DNA from: UBA1426 sp050953365
GTDB taxonomy: Bacteria; Bacillota; Clostridia; Peptostreptococcales; Anaerovoracaceae
DNA length: 64,000 bases
Assembly: GCA_050953365.1 (NCBI GenBank)
Contig: JBMNMN010000009.1
Coordinates: 124,001-188,000, forward strand
Reading direction: 5' to 3'
Shown: in pieces, positions 8,603-17,018 of the stretch
Layout: the number at the start of each line of letters is the position of its first letter
Position numbering within the stretch: position 1 is the first letter of the stretch
Notes under the pieces: generated by a model
What the model saw: the letters and a program-made list of their open reading frames with translations, nothing else
Database searches by the model: none
Told to the model about the DNA's origin: nothing
Translations under genes and position numbers: made by a program

Positions 8603-9598
8603 TTAAGGGCGTAAAACAGAAATCAGGTCTTCCGCCGTAACGGCGCTGTTTGCCCTGCGGCGTAACTCCGCCGCGCCGGGTGTTCCCTTCAGATACCAGC
8701 CGATATGTTTGCGCATTTCCAGCACTGCCTGCCTTTCGCCCTTTTCCGCAATCTGCATATCGATATGCCGCAATACTACTTTAATCTTTTCGTCGCCGGT
8801 AAGGGGCAACGAAGAACGTCCTTCGTAAAGACAAAGGGCGTCCCTGAAAATCCAGGGGTTCCCCAAGGCCCCTCTGGCAATCATTACAAAGTCACAGCCC
8901 GTTTCCTCGAGCATTCTATTCGCATCTTCCGCCGTAAAAATATCTCCGCTGCCGATAACCGGAATGGACAGCAGGCTCTTTACTTCAGCGATGGCGCTCC
9001 AGTCCGCTTTTCCGCTGTACATCTGTTCTCTGGTTCTGGCATGTACCGCCAAGGCGGCGGCTCCGGATGCTTCCATTCTTTTAGCAAATTCCCGGAGATT
9101 GATCCGGTTGCGATCCCATCCCAGCCTGCACTTTACGGTTATGGGCTTCGGCGGTCTGTCCGATTTAGCCGCGGCTTTCTCTTCTGCACGAACCATAGCG
9201 GATACAATTTCCGATGCGAGGTCGGGATCTTTCATCAAAGCTGCGCCTTCTCCGTTTTTCGCCACCTTCGGCACCGGGCAGCCCATATTCACATCAATTA
9301 TACAGTTATCCCGATCTGCCAGCTTTTCAACAGCCCAAGCCATGATGTCCGGTTCCGACCCAAAGAGTTGATAGGCTATGGGACGCTCTTCCGGATAGAA
9401 ATCCAGAAGCTGCTCCGTTTTCTTACCGTCATAATAAAGACCTTTGGCGCTGACCATTTCCGAATAGACTAGCGCTGCTCCTTGTTCTTTACATATCCTG
9501 CGAAAAGGGCTGTCTGTGATCCCTGCCAGCGGCGCAAGAAGAAAAGGGCTCTCCAATGTTACGTTCCCGATCTTAAATTCTTTTTTCTTATGTTCCAC
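8603..9598 (-). CDS. dusB: tRNA-dihydrouridine synthase (DusB type)
   Basis: This flavoenzyme reduces uridine to dihydrouridine in the D loop of tRNAs. It is a TIM-barrel protein with the FMN-binding start LAPLAGITDSPFR, the NMGCPVPKVAKNGEGAALM signature carrying the catalytic cysteine, ITVKCRLGWD and the HARTREQMYSGKADW segment. The GTG at 9598 (331 residues, starting VEHKKKEFKIG) is preferred because AAGGGGGT lies 7-8 nt upstream; a second GTG at 9622 is possible. No ATG fits. The gene is preceded by a gene-free repeat region and is probably expressed alone. Assignment to DusB rather than another bacterial Dus type follows its length and signature. Confidence 0.92.
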   Translation of the reverse strand: MEHKKKEFKIGNVTLESPFLLAPLAGITDSPFRRICKEQGAALVYSEMVSAKGLYYDGKKTEQLLDFYPEERPIAYQLFGSEPDIMAWAVEKLADRDNCIIDVNMGCPVPKVAKNGEGAALMKDPDLASEIVSAMVRAEEKAAAKSDRPPKPITVKCRLGWDRNRINLREFAKRMEASGAAALAVHARTREQMYSGKADWSAIAEVKSLLSIPVIGSGDIFTAEDANRMLEETGCDFVMIARGALGNPWIFRDALCLYEGRSSLPLTGDEKIKVVLRHIDMQIAEKGERQAVLEMRKHIGWYLKGTPGAAELRRRANSAVTAEDLISVLRP

Positions 9599-9706
9599 AG
9601 GCGACCCCCTTCTTTGCTCCACTTTCTCCAGGATCGGACATTAAGTTCTTTAGAAATACAACTTAAGAGATTCCTCAGACAACTCCTGCTTTACTTCCTT
9701 GATTCT

Positions 9707-9980
9707 ATCAACTATTTATCAACTATTTTTTTCTGATTTGCTAATTATAGTTGATTTTCCGATAATATAGATATAGTTTTTCTCAAAAAATCTGCAAAAA
9801 TCAACTAGATTTAACGATTCCGGAGTTATTAGTTGACTTTTTCCCTTAAATGTCAACTGATTTTTCTTTAAAATAGAATTTTAGTTGATTTTCTCTATTT
9901 TAACCCGGCTTTTGGCCTTTCTTTAGAACAAAAATCAACTAATTTGGCCCACAAGGGGTTATATTAGTTGATTTTTGTTC
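9707..9980. repeat. Array of inverted repeats with a GTTGATTTTT core (array A)
   Basis: The 449-bp space between dusB and the decarboxylase operon holds at least nine copies of TAGTTGAT or its complement ATCAACTA, arranged as successive inverted pairs. Examples: about 9796-9840, 9852-9892, and a perfect 18-bp pair, GAACAAAAATCAACTAAT at 9926-9943 with its complement at 9963-9980 (19-nt loop). No coding potential is seen. The last pair could also act as a terminator. The same core recurs at 38662-38841 and 41460-41502. Confidence 0.75.
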
Positions 9981-10047
9981 CATTTTAAGAATCATAGCCA
10001 AGCTTATGGTCGTATAGCCAAGGGGCTTGTCCCCGTACTTGGTTTAA

Positions 10048-11172
10048 TTAATAACCGCTGAACATGGAGAGCAGCACTCCTGCAGCAACGGCAGATCCGA
10101 TTACGCCTGCTACGTTGGGACCCATGGCATGCATCAGAAGGAAGTTTCCGGGAAGCTCTTCCTGTCCCACCTTCTGAGAAACGCGAGCCGCCATCGGTAC
10201 AGCGGATACACCCGCCGAACCGATCAACGGATTGATGGTTCCTCCGGAGACCACGTTCATCAGCTTGGCGATCAACACGCCTCCCGCCGTTCCTATTATA
10301 AACGCTACAACTCCCAAAAATACGATCTGTATGGTATCCAGCACAAGGAAAGTGGGACCAACAGCCGATGCTCCTACCGATGTACCTAGAAGGATCGTTA
10401 CAATATTTATCAGAGCGTTGGCAGCGGTGTCGGACAGACGCAAGGTCTTTCCACTTTCCTTAAACAGGTTCCCCAGCATGAGCATACCAACAAGTGGCGC
10501 TGCATCCGGCAGTATCAGGGAGACCACTGTCGTTACCATAATGGGGAAGAGTATCTTTTCACGCTGGCTCACCGGCCGCAGTTGCTGCATCTTGATGGTG
10601 CGCTCTTTTTTTGTAGTGAGCAGCCTCATGATGGGCGGCTGGATTACCGGTACTAAGGCCATGTAGGAATAAGCCGCAACCGCAATGGCGCCCAAAAGGT
10701 GCGGGGCCAGTTTCGTTGTTAAGAAAATCGCCGTCGGCCCGTCCGCTCCACCGATGATACCGATGGAGGCGGCTTCTTGCGCATTGAAGCCTGCCAGCAG
10801 CACGGCTCCTAAAAAGCTTGTGAAGATTCCAAACTGAGCTCCTGCTCCCATCAGAAGGGATCTGGGGTTGGCAATCAGAGGACCGAAGTCTGTCATGGCG
10901 CCTACGCCCATGAAGATCAGGGGCGGTAAAATACCCATTTTATTCAGTTGATAGAACCAGTAAAAGAGCCCACCTTCACTAAACATCCCGGACATAGGCA
11001 AATTAGACAAGAGCATACCAAAGGCAATGGGTACCAAAAGCAGGGGTTCAAATCCGTGACGTATTGCCAAATAGAGGAACAGGAAAGCTACCCCAATCAT
11101 AATGGCGCTCTTGTAATCCATATTCATAATACCGGTGGTATGAATAAAGTTATTTATAGTTTCTAATATCAT
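10048..11172 (-). CDS. mmdB: Na+-translocating decarboxylase, beta subunit
   Basis: This is the membrane subunit of a biotin-dependent acyl-CoA or oxaloacetate decarboxylase: it removes CO2 from carboxybiotin and couples this to Na+ export. The 374-residue protein has about nine to eleven membrane segments and the family signatures GGADGPTAIFLTTKLAPHLLG and VIQPPIMRLLTTKKER; the C-terminus keeps the NVAGVIGSAVAAGVLLS segment. AGGGAGAGGG precedes the ATG. It follows the biotin-carrier gene by 59 bp and is last in the alpha-delta-gamma-beta operon. The symbol mmdB is by analogy: the sequence of the beta subunit alone does not separate the methylmalonyl-, glutaconyl- and oxaloacetate-specific systems. 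Confidence 0.93.
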   Translation of the reverse strand: MILETINNFIHTTGIMNMDYKSAIMIGVAFLFLYLAIRHGFEPLLLVPIAFGMLLSNLPMSGMFSEGGLFYWFYQLNKMGILPPLIFMGVGAMTDFGPLIANPRSLLMGAGAQFGIFTSFLGAVLLAGFNAQEAASIGIIGGADGPTAIFLTTKLAPHLLGAIAVAAYSYMALVPVIQPPIMRLLTTKKERTIKMQQLRPVSQREKILFPIMVTTVVSLILPDAAPLVGMLMLGNLFKESGKTLRLSDTAANALINIVTILLGTSVGASAVGPTFLVLDTIQIVFLGVVAFIIGTAGGVLIAKLMNVVSGGTINPLIGSAGVSAVPMAARVSQKVGQEELPGNFLLMHAMGPNVAGVIGSAVAAGVLLSMFSGY

Positions 11173-11231
11173 TTACGTTCCCTCTCCCTTTCTCTCTTTT
11201 TCGGAGCGGTATCATGCTCCTCCATTCCTTT

Positions 11232-11651
11232 TTACTTCAGAGAGAGCAATATGTCGCCGGTATTAACGGAAGCGCCCTTGACCACTTGAACTGTATCCAC
11301 AACACCCGCTCTGGGCGCCAGGATTTCATTTTCCATTTTCATGGCTTCCAGCATGACCAAAATCTGGCCTTCCGTTACCGAATCTCCCGGTTTCACTCTC
11401 ACGTCCAAAATGGTTCCCGGCATGGGAGCCTCAACGGTCATAGCGCCTGCTGCGGGAGCGGCCGCGGGAGCAGGGGCTTCCTTCGGCGCAGGGGCCGGAG
11501 CCGCAGGAGCGGGAGCCGGTGCTGCTGCAGGTGCAGGAGCTGCTGCGGGTGCAGGAGCCGGTGCAGGTGTCGCAACGGGGGCTGCGCCGCCAACTTCTTC
11601 AACTTCAACTGAATATGCAACGCCGTTTACAACGATATTATATTTCTTCAT
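11232..11651 (-). CDS. mmdC: Biotin carrier (gamma) subunit of the Na+-translocating decarboxylase
   Basis: This 139-residue biotin carrier protein has a short N-terminal segment (MKKYNIVVNGVAYSVEVEEV), a long Ala-Pro flexible linker (about residues 25-68) and a C-terminal biotinyl domain with the EAMKMEN motif, whose lysine carries biotin. The swinging arm shuttles CO2 from the alpha subunit to the membrane beta subunit. GAGGAG lies 8 nt before the ATG. The gene directly precedes mmdB, but an IS110 element now separates it from the upstream delta subunit gene by about 1.6 kb, so its transcription may depend on read-through or on a promoter from the element. Confidence 0.93.
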   Translation of the reverse strand: MKKYNIVVNGVAYSVEVEEVGGAAPVATPAPAPAPAAAPAPAAAPAPAPAAPAPAPKEAPAPAAAPAAGAMTVEAPMPGTILDVRVKPGDSVTEGQILVMLEAMKMENEILAPRAGVVDTVQVVKGASVNTGDILLSLK

Positions 11652-11684
11652 CTCTTTATTCTCCTCGTATTATAAAGTAGTAGT

Positions 11685-13250
11685 GTTTATAGTCCCTCTC
11701 CAAGGACTTAATGCTATACTTCTTACAGACGCTGTGGATTAGTCCTAGTCTCCTAACGCTTGACGTTTTAAGAAAGGCTATAACCACAGTCGTTTGCTTA
11801 AGTGGTAATTAGTTGGATAACGCATGACGTTTCATTTAGCACGAGGTTACATTGGGCAAACCGGTCTGTGGAAGAAAACAGTGTCAATACAAATTCAAAG
11901 GAGAAGCCACTATGATTTATGTCGGTATTGATGTTGCTAAGGACAAGCACGATTGTATCATCGTTGATTCGGATGGGGTGATCCGTTTCCCGACGTTCAC
12001 CATCCCAAACAACAAACAGGGGTTTCGTGAATTGCTTACAAATCTCAAGACATGTGGGAGTGATTTCGCTCAAATTAAAGTAGGACTGGAAGCTACCGGT
12101 CACTACAGCGATAATCTTTTGGAGTTTCTGATCGCCAATGATCTCCCCACTACGGTAATCAATCCGTTACATACCAATCTTTACAGAAAAGGTCTAAGCC
12201 TTAGAAAGACGAAAACGGATACGGTCGATGCTCACTCGATTGTGACTATGCTTAGGACAGAATGCTTAAAGCCCTACTCGAAAACATCTTACCATGTCCG
12301 CGAACTTAAGTCACTAACAAGATACCGCTTCTCTTTGGTGCAAGATTGCGCAAGACTCAAATCCTCTTATGCAAGACTTTGCGTCATCCTTTTCCCTGAA
12401 TTGGAGAAGCTGGTCCCGTCGCTGCATATGGCTTCTGTATATGCTCTACTCTCTGAATTTCCAAGCGCAAGAGCCATATCCCAGTGTCACCTTACTAGAC
12501 TATCTAATCTTCTTACCACTGCATCCAAGGGGCGCTACGGTAAGGAGAAAGCGATGGAAATCCGGAATGCAGCACGAGACTCCATCGGTCCTTACAGCGA
12601 CGTGAAATCCTTAGAATTGCAGCAGACCATCCAAAGGATCCGGATGATGGAAGACCAGATTAAGCAGGTCGAAGCAGAAATCAATCCCATTGTCGATGAA
12701 TTTCATAGCCCGCTTCTGACGATTCCCGGAATCTCCTACCGCATGGCTGCCATTCTCATTGCCGAAACAGAAAACTTCAGCAACTTCGATTCGGCGGAGA
12801 AGGTGCTTGCCTTCGCCGGTTTGGAACCTTCCGTTTATCAGTCAGGACAACTGACCTCCACACATGCGAAAATGGTGAAGCGTGGCTCTAAATATCTACG
12901 CTACGCCCTATTTAATGCCGCAAAATATGTCTGCCATTGGGATGGAGGCTTCGGTCAGTACCTTGCGAAGAAGCGTGCTGAGGGCAAACCTTACAACGTG
13001 GCCGTTTCCCATGCGGCCAAGAAACTGACTCGGGTAATCTTTCACCTTGTGAAAACGAATCAGACCTTCATTAGCCAAGCATAGGCACTATGCCATTGTA
13101 ATTCCGAGAGCAGCTCTTTAGGGGTGCTAATTTTGTCATGCAATTATCAAGGTACAGTTTGTCTGAGTTGCATTTCTGCAATTCATCCGAAGTTTTTCAT
13201 TTTGGGTCTTGACTTTTAATAGTTAGTCTTTGTTCTTCAATGTATTAAAG
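11685..13250 (+). mobile_element. IS110-family insertion sequence (ends approximate)
   Basis: The element carries a DEDD transposase and lies between the delta and gamma subunit genes of the decarboxylase operon, opposite to the operon direction. Both flanking genes keep intact ends (the delta stop at 13260, and the gamma ribosome site at about 11660). No terminal inverted repeats were found, as expected for IS110, so the limits are only bracketed. The non-coding leader (about 11690-11911) has a 14-bp direct repeat, AACGCWTGACGTTT, at 11755-11768 and 11819-11832. Confidence 0.75.
11912..13084 (+). CDS. IS110-family transposase
   Basis: The DEDD-type recombinase has 390 residues from the ATG at 11912 (MIYVGIDVAKDKHD), with AAAGGAG about 8 nt upstream; the open frame to 11852 is not needed. 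The N-terminal RuvC-like domain shows GIDVAKDKHD (first Asp), GLEATGHY (Glu) and KTDTVDAHSI (paired Asp). The C-terminal Transposase_20 domain reads LLTIPGISYRMAAILIAE and FAGLEPSVYQSGQ, the latter holding the serine now considered catalytic. The gene appears intact. Family knowledge: IS110 elements use a structured RNA from their non-coding end to choose target and donor. Confidence 0.93.
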   Translation: MIYVGIDVAKDKHDCIIVDSDGVIRFPTFTIPNNKQGFRELLTNLKTCGSDFAQIKVGLEATGHYSDNLLEFLIANDLPTTVINPLHTNLYRKGLSLRKTKTDTVDAHSIVTMLRTECLKPYSKTSYHVRELKSLTRYRFSLVQDCARLKSSYARLCVILFPELEKLVPSLHMASVYALLSEFPSARAISQCHLTRLSNLLTTASKGRYGKEKAMEIRNAARDSIGPYSDVKSLELQQTIQRIRMMEDQIKQVEAEINPIVDEFHSPLLTIPGISYRMAAILIAETENFSNFDSAEKVLAFAGLEPSVYQSGQLTSTHAKMVKRGSKYLRYALFNAAKYVCHWDGGFGQYLAKKRAEGKPYNVAVSHAAKKLTRVIFHLVKTNQTFISQA

Positions 13251-13259
13251 CGCGCTACG

Positions 13260-13715
13260 CTAAATTTTTCTACTCTCGATGCAATCTGCAGAGCCTGCTA
13301 CGTTCCAAGGAGTGCGATTGCCGGAAATCCGGTTTATCTTACGTATTCTCAGATTGCTTATCACTTCATTTCCTTGGCTCGCTGCGATAGCCGCCATGAT
13401 CACCGCGACCAGTTCCTGTCCCGATTCAGAGGACGTAGAAACCGTAACGGGCTGCGGGGCAACTTTTTCAACAGCCGGCGCTTCCCCTATTGTACTTACG
13501 GATGCCGCGGGCTGAGGCTGACTTTTTTTCTGCTCGCTCCTTTTGAAAAAACCGGAGGTAAGGGCAATAACTCCCCAAAGCAGAATCAGAATAACAAAGG
13601 TCGTACCCATTCCCATCAGCGTGGTAATCAAACTGGCGGCAACCTTTTCGCCGAAAGTCAGACTTTCGAACAGTGTCGGATCTGCAAACCGTTCCATCAA
13701 TCCTAATTCTTGCAC
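13260..13715 (-). CDS. mmdD: Decarboxylase delta (OadG-like) subunit
   Basis: This small 151-residue membrane anchor has one hydrophobic segment (about residues 32-52), a Pro/Ser-rich linker and the C-terminal motif NRISGNRTPWNVAGSADCIESR, which matches the conserved end of OadG/MmdD proteins that assembles the complex. It starts with GTG at 13715, 7 nt after GGAGGTGC, 11 bp past the mmdA stop, so the two are coupled; an ATG at 13697 is the alternative. The IS110 element lies directly downstream. Confidence 0.85.
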   Translation of the reverse strand: MQELGLMERFADPTLFESLTFGEKVAASLITTLMGMGTTFVILILLWGVIALTSGFFKRSEQKKSQPQPAASVSTIGEAPAVEKVAPQPVTVSTSSESGQELVAVIMAAIAASQGNEVISNLRIRKINRISGNRTPWNVAGSADCIESRKI

Positions 13716-13726
13716 TTTTGCACCTC

Positions 13727-15268
13727 CTATAGCGGGATATTGCCGTGTTTCTTGGCTGGCAGAGATTCTCTCTTGGAGGCCAGCATGTCAAAGGCGCTAA
13801 TCACACGCTGTCTGGCGGTTGCCGGCTCAATTACATCGTCCACATATCCCATTTCCGCTGCCCGGTAAGGATTGGAGAATTTCTCTTCATATTCGGCGAT
13901 CTTCTCCTGTCTCTTGGCAACCGGATCATCGGCATTTTGAATTTCGTTCCTGAACACAATATTGGCTGCGCCTTCAGCTCCCATAACGGCGATTTGTGCG
14001 CTGGGCCATGCAAATACCATATCGGCGCCCAGTTCTTTGTTACACATTCCGATGTAAGCTCCGCCGTAAGCTTTTCTTACAATCATTGTGACTTTAGGCA
14101 CCGTAGCTTCACAGTAAGCGTAGAGAAGTTTCGCTCCGTGACGGATGATACCGCCGTGCTCCTGGTCCGTTCCCGGAAGGAAGCCCGGAACGTCCACGAT
14201 GGTCAGAAGCGGGATATTAAAGGCATCGCACCTTCTTACAAACCTTGCCGCTTTATCCGACGCATTTATATCCAAACAACCTGCCGCAAATTTGGGCTGG
14301 CTGGCAATGACGCCAACCGTCTGACCGTCTAAGCGAATAAAGCAGGTAATGATATTCTTTGCATAATGAGGCATTACATCAAAGATCACACCGTTGTCGG
14401 CCATCTTCCGTATGATATCGTACATATCATACGCCTTGTTGGGATTTTCCGGAATGATCTCGTTGAACTCGGGAATCAGTCGATTCACATCATCCGTAGA
14501 ACTGTAAACCGGCGCCGACTCCAGATTGTTGGAGGGCAGGTAGCTGAGCAGCTCTCTGACCTGCCGCAAGGTATCCTCATCGTCCTTGCCCATGAAATGA
14601 GCTACGCCGCTGATAGAGTTGTGGGTCATAGCGCCCCCCAATTTCTCAGGCGTAATATCCTCGCCGGTAACGGTCTTGATGACCTGAGGTCCGGTAATAA
14701 ACATCTGGCTTGTTTTATCAACCATGAATACGAAGTCCATAATTGCCGGAGAATAAACAGCTCCGCCTGCGCAGGGTCCCATAATAACGGAAATCTGGGG
14801 AATAACTCCGGAGGAAATCGTATTGTTGTAGAATATCTTGCCAAAACCTGAAAGGGAATTCACACCCTCTTGAATTCTTGCGCCGCCGGAATCATTAAGA
14901 CCTACGATGGGAGCGCCCATCTTCAGCGCCATCCGCTGTATTTTTACGATTTTTTCCGCATGATATTCTCCCAGGGAACCTCCCAGTACGGTAAAGTCCT
15001 GAGCGAAGGCAAAGACTAATCTGCCGTCCACCGTACCGTAACCCGTCACTACACCGTCTCCGGGAGCTTTCGTCTCGGCCATATTGAAGTTATTGCATCT
15101 GTGGTGCACGAAAGTATCCATTTCCACAAAGCTGCCCTCATCAAACAGCAATGCAATACGCTCCCGGGCTGTCAGCTTTCCCTTGGCATGTTGATCGTCG
15201 ATTCGTTTCTGCCCGCCGCCAAGCTCGAGCTCCGCCTTTCTCCTTCGAAGATCTTCAATCTTGTTCAT
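13727..15268 (-). CDS. mmdA: Na+-translocating methylmalonyl-CoA decarboxylase, alpha (carboxyltransferase) subunit
   Basis: This is the biotin-dependent carboxyltransferase, which moves the carboxyl group of (methyl)malonyl-CoA to biotin. The 513-residue protein starts with MNKIEDLRRRKAELELGGG and holds the two crotonase-like halves of the acyl-CoA carboxylase beta family (GARIQEGVNSLSGFGKIF; GPCAGGAVYSPA; IVDVPGFLPGTDQEHGG; RKAYGGAYIGM). The end KKHGNIPL is shared by MmdA and propionyl-CoA carboxylase beta subunits. The neighbours (delta, biotin carrier, Na+ pump beta subunit) favour a decarboxylase. AGGAGG lies 9 nt before the ATG. The likely role is Na+-gradient formation at the end of a propionate or succinate pathway; the exact substrate is inferred. 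Confidence 0.93.
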   Translation of the reverse strand: MNKIEDLRRRKAELELGGGQKRIDDQHAKGKLTARERIALLFDEGSFVEMDTFVHHRCNNFNMAETKAPGDGVVTGYGTVDGRLVFAFAQDFTVLGGSLGEYHAEKIVKIQRMALKMGAPIVGLNDSGGARIQEGVNSLSGFGKIFYNNTISSGVIPQISVIMGPCAGGAVYSPAIMDFVFMVDKTSQMFITGPQVIKTVTGEDITPEKLGGAMTHNSISGVAHFMGKDDEDTLRQVRELLSYLPSNNLESAPVYSSTDDVNRLIPEFNEIIPENPNKAYDMYDIIRKMADNGVIFDVMPHYAKNIITCFIRLDGQTVGVIASQPKFAAGCLDINASDKAARFVRRCDAFNIPLLTIVDVPGFLPGTDQEHGGIIRHGAKLLYAYCEATVPKVTMIVRKAYGGAYIGMCNKELGADMVFAWPSAQIAVMGAEGAANIVFRNEIQNADDPVAKRQEKIAEYEEKFSNPYRAAEMGYVDDVIEPATARQRVISAFDMLASKRESLPAKKHGNIPL

Positions 15269-15311
15269 ACAATTTTCCTCCTAGGTTTACTATTGTAACT
15301 ATTAAACTATA

Positions 15312-15341
15312 TTTATATACAAAAATTTCCAATATAGCCAA
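15312..15341 (-). promoter_or_regulatory. Candidate promoter of the mmd operon
   Basis: On the minus strand, TTGGCT (15336-15341) and TATAAA (15312-15317) are spaced by 18 bp, about 45 bp before the mmdA start. The match to the housekeeping consensus is moderate. The ISLre2 copy begins about 80 bp further upstream, so the promoter itself appears intact. Confidence 0.45.
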
Positions 15342-15419
15342 GGGCGTATATTGTTGAAAACACACACATAGCTACTATATATTAATTGTATAACAATTTC
15401 AATAGGGATCGTTCCAGTT

Positions 15420-16972
15420 GACGGTGTCAAGTTGTTGTGGAGTTTTTGCTTGACAACTCTCCCGATGTTATGCAACCAAACCCCGTTGCCGACCATAAGA
15501 CCGGATCAGGATCTGTGTTGCAGTATTGACTGCCGGATTGTATTGTTCTTTTTCGAATATACTCCAGTCCCAACAACCATGAATTGCATTTTGTAGCCGT
15601 TTTTCCCCATACTCCTTTAGAATGCTCCTGTTTTTTTCGTCTTCAGGTCGTCTGAAATCCTTTCCTGAAACGCTGCAACCGTTTCTTGTGTAGACTCTAA
15701 GTTCTGCCATCTTGTTTAGACCGGCTTCGCTCCAACCCATAGGATTTCTGCTTAATCTCTCCGAATACACATGACTTACTAAACCTTCTGTGCAGCTACC
15801 TATGATATCTTTTGTATATCTTCGCACAATTCCGTCCCAATTGTTTACAACATAACGGAGGAAGTTTCGAACCCGCTTCTCTTGCTTTGGTCCCTTGCAA
15901 AGAGACAGCATTTCTCGAATGAGGCTTGTCACTTTTTCCAGGCTCTTCTCTTGAACCGCCTGCCTTATACGGTGTCGGTAATTTTGTTTCGGAAAGGCCG
16001 CTGTCGCTTGTTTTAAGTGCTTCTCAAAGTGAAATCCATCCATAACATAGTGACAGTCGGCAAGCTCCTCCATTCCTTGCTTGATCCATGGAGCCCCATC
16101 ACCATGAAGATAGATTCTCTCGATTTGATTTTCTTCATAAGCTTGTGAGATGTACCCGCCTACCGTTTCCCAAGCCTCTTTTGTTTGATGAATGGTGGAG
16201 GTAAAGTGTACCGGATTCATCAGGACATTTCGCCCTTTATGGACGGCTTGGATTCCTTCACTTAACGTAATCAATGGAACCATGCGGTTTTTACCTTCCT
16301 GTAGATGAACGTGGTCTTCATCGGCAAAAATATGTAGTTCCGATGCGACTCGCTTTTCTTTAGGGGCTGCCTTTTCCAGTTTTCCCACTGCTCTCAACTT
16401 ATTCTTTACCGTCTGGCGGCTCACTTCACCGTTGGTTACTATCTTCGTACTCTTTTCATAGGAAACCTCTGCCGATTGTTCCACTAGGCGGGCGCTCACA
16501 TTGGCACTCACTCGTTCATAGGCGTATATACCAATTATGAAATCCAACGGATATACATAGGCACCTTTTGCCTTTTCGTAATAGTAGTCTCGTTCTATGT
16601 CGATTCGACCTACCTCCGTCAGAAGACTCCTTTGCCGGTCTTTTTCTTTTAGAATAAGCCCCTGCTCTTTTCGAAATGCCTTGTCCGCTCTAAGTTCTTC
16701 ATTCAATTGCTTCACGATTCCCGATATCAGGGCTCGAACGCTTTCTTTGCAAAGACCCAGGGCATCAGATGCAAACTGATCTATATCGGATATGCCTCCT
16801 TCTTCAATCCGTTTGCAAATATTTCTTCCCAATTCCGCAATGATTTGTTGTACAATAGTTTCCACAGAGATCTTCCCTCCTTGTTTGTGTTTTGTTGCTG
16901 AAACTATTTTAACACAGGAGAGTTGATCTCTGTTTCTTTCCTTTAAAAACTCCACAACTATTTTACACTATC
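15420..16972 (-). mobile_element. ISLre2-family insertion sequence A, copy 1
   Basis: This 1553-bp element is flanked by a perfect 9-bp target duplication, GTTCCAGTT, at 15411-15419 and 16973-16981. The ends are imperfect inverted repeats: GACGGTGTCAAGTTG at the left and GATAGTGTAAAATAG at the right (minus strand), both continuing into TTGTGGAGTTTTT. Copy 2 at 46264-47816 has the same length and differs at very few bases, so the element moved recently. It separates the PucR regulator from the mmd operon. Confidence 0.93.
15468..16865 (-). CDS. ISLre2-family transposase (UPF0236), copy 1
   Basis: The transposase of the flanking element has 465 residues from the GTG at 16865, which follows AAGGAGGG at a good distance. 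The open frame extends to 16955, into the terminal inverted repeat, but that part is unlikely to be translated. The protein has the UPF0236 organisation with an ERDYYYEKAKGAYVYPLD segment, IYLHGDGAPWIKQG (likely catalytic Asp) and YVMDGFHFEKHLKQA (second Asp). The C-terminal end reaches to within 50 bp of the left element end. No frameshift is seen. Relative to copy 2 there is an Ile-to-Val difference (EQGLILKEK here). Confidence 0.9.
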   Translation of the reverse strand: METIVQQIIAELGRNICKRIEEGGISDIDQFASDALGLCKESVRALISGIVKQLNEELRADKAFRKEQGLILKEKDRQRSLLTEVGRIDIERDYYYEKAKGAYVYPLDFIIGIYAYERVSANVSARLVEQSAEVSYEKSTKIVTNGEVSRQTVKNKLRAVGKLEKAAPKEKRVASELHIFADEDHVHLQEGKNRMVPLITLSEGIQAVHKGRNVLMNPVHFTSTIHQTKEAWETVGGYISQAYEENQIERIYLHGDGAPWIKQGMEELADCHYVMDGFHFEKHLKQATAAFPKQNYRHRIRQAVQEKSLEKVTSLIREMLSLCKGPKQEKRVRNFLRYVVNNWDGIVRRYTKDIIGSCTEGLVSHVYSERLSRNPMGWSEAGLNKMAELRVYTRNGCSVSGKDFRRPEDEKNRSILKEYGEKRLQNAIHGCWDWSIFEKEQYNPAVNTATQILIRSYGRQRGLVA

Positions 16973-17018
16973 GTTCCAGTTATTCCCGAATAATTTCGAA
17001 ACGGTTCCCGCTGCAATT

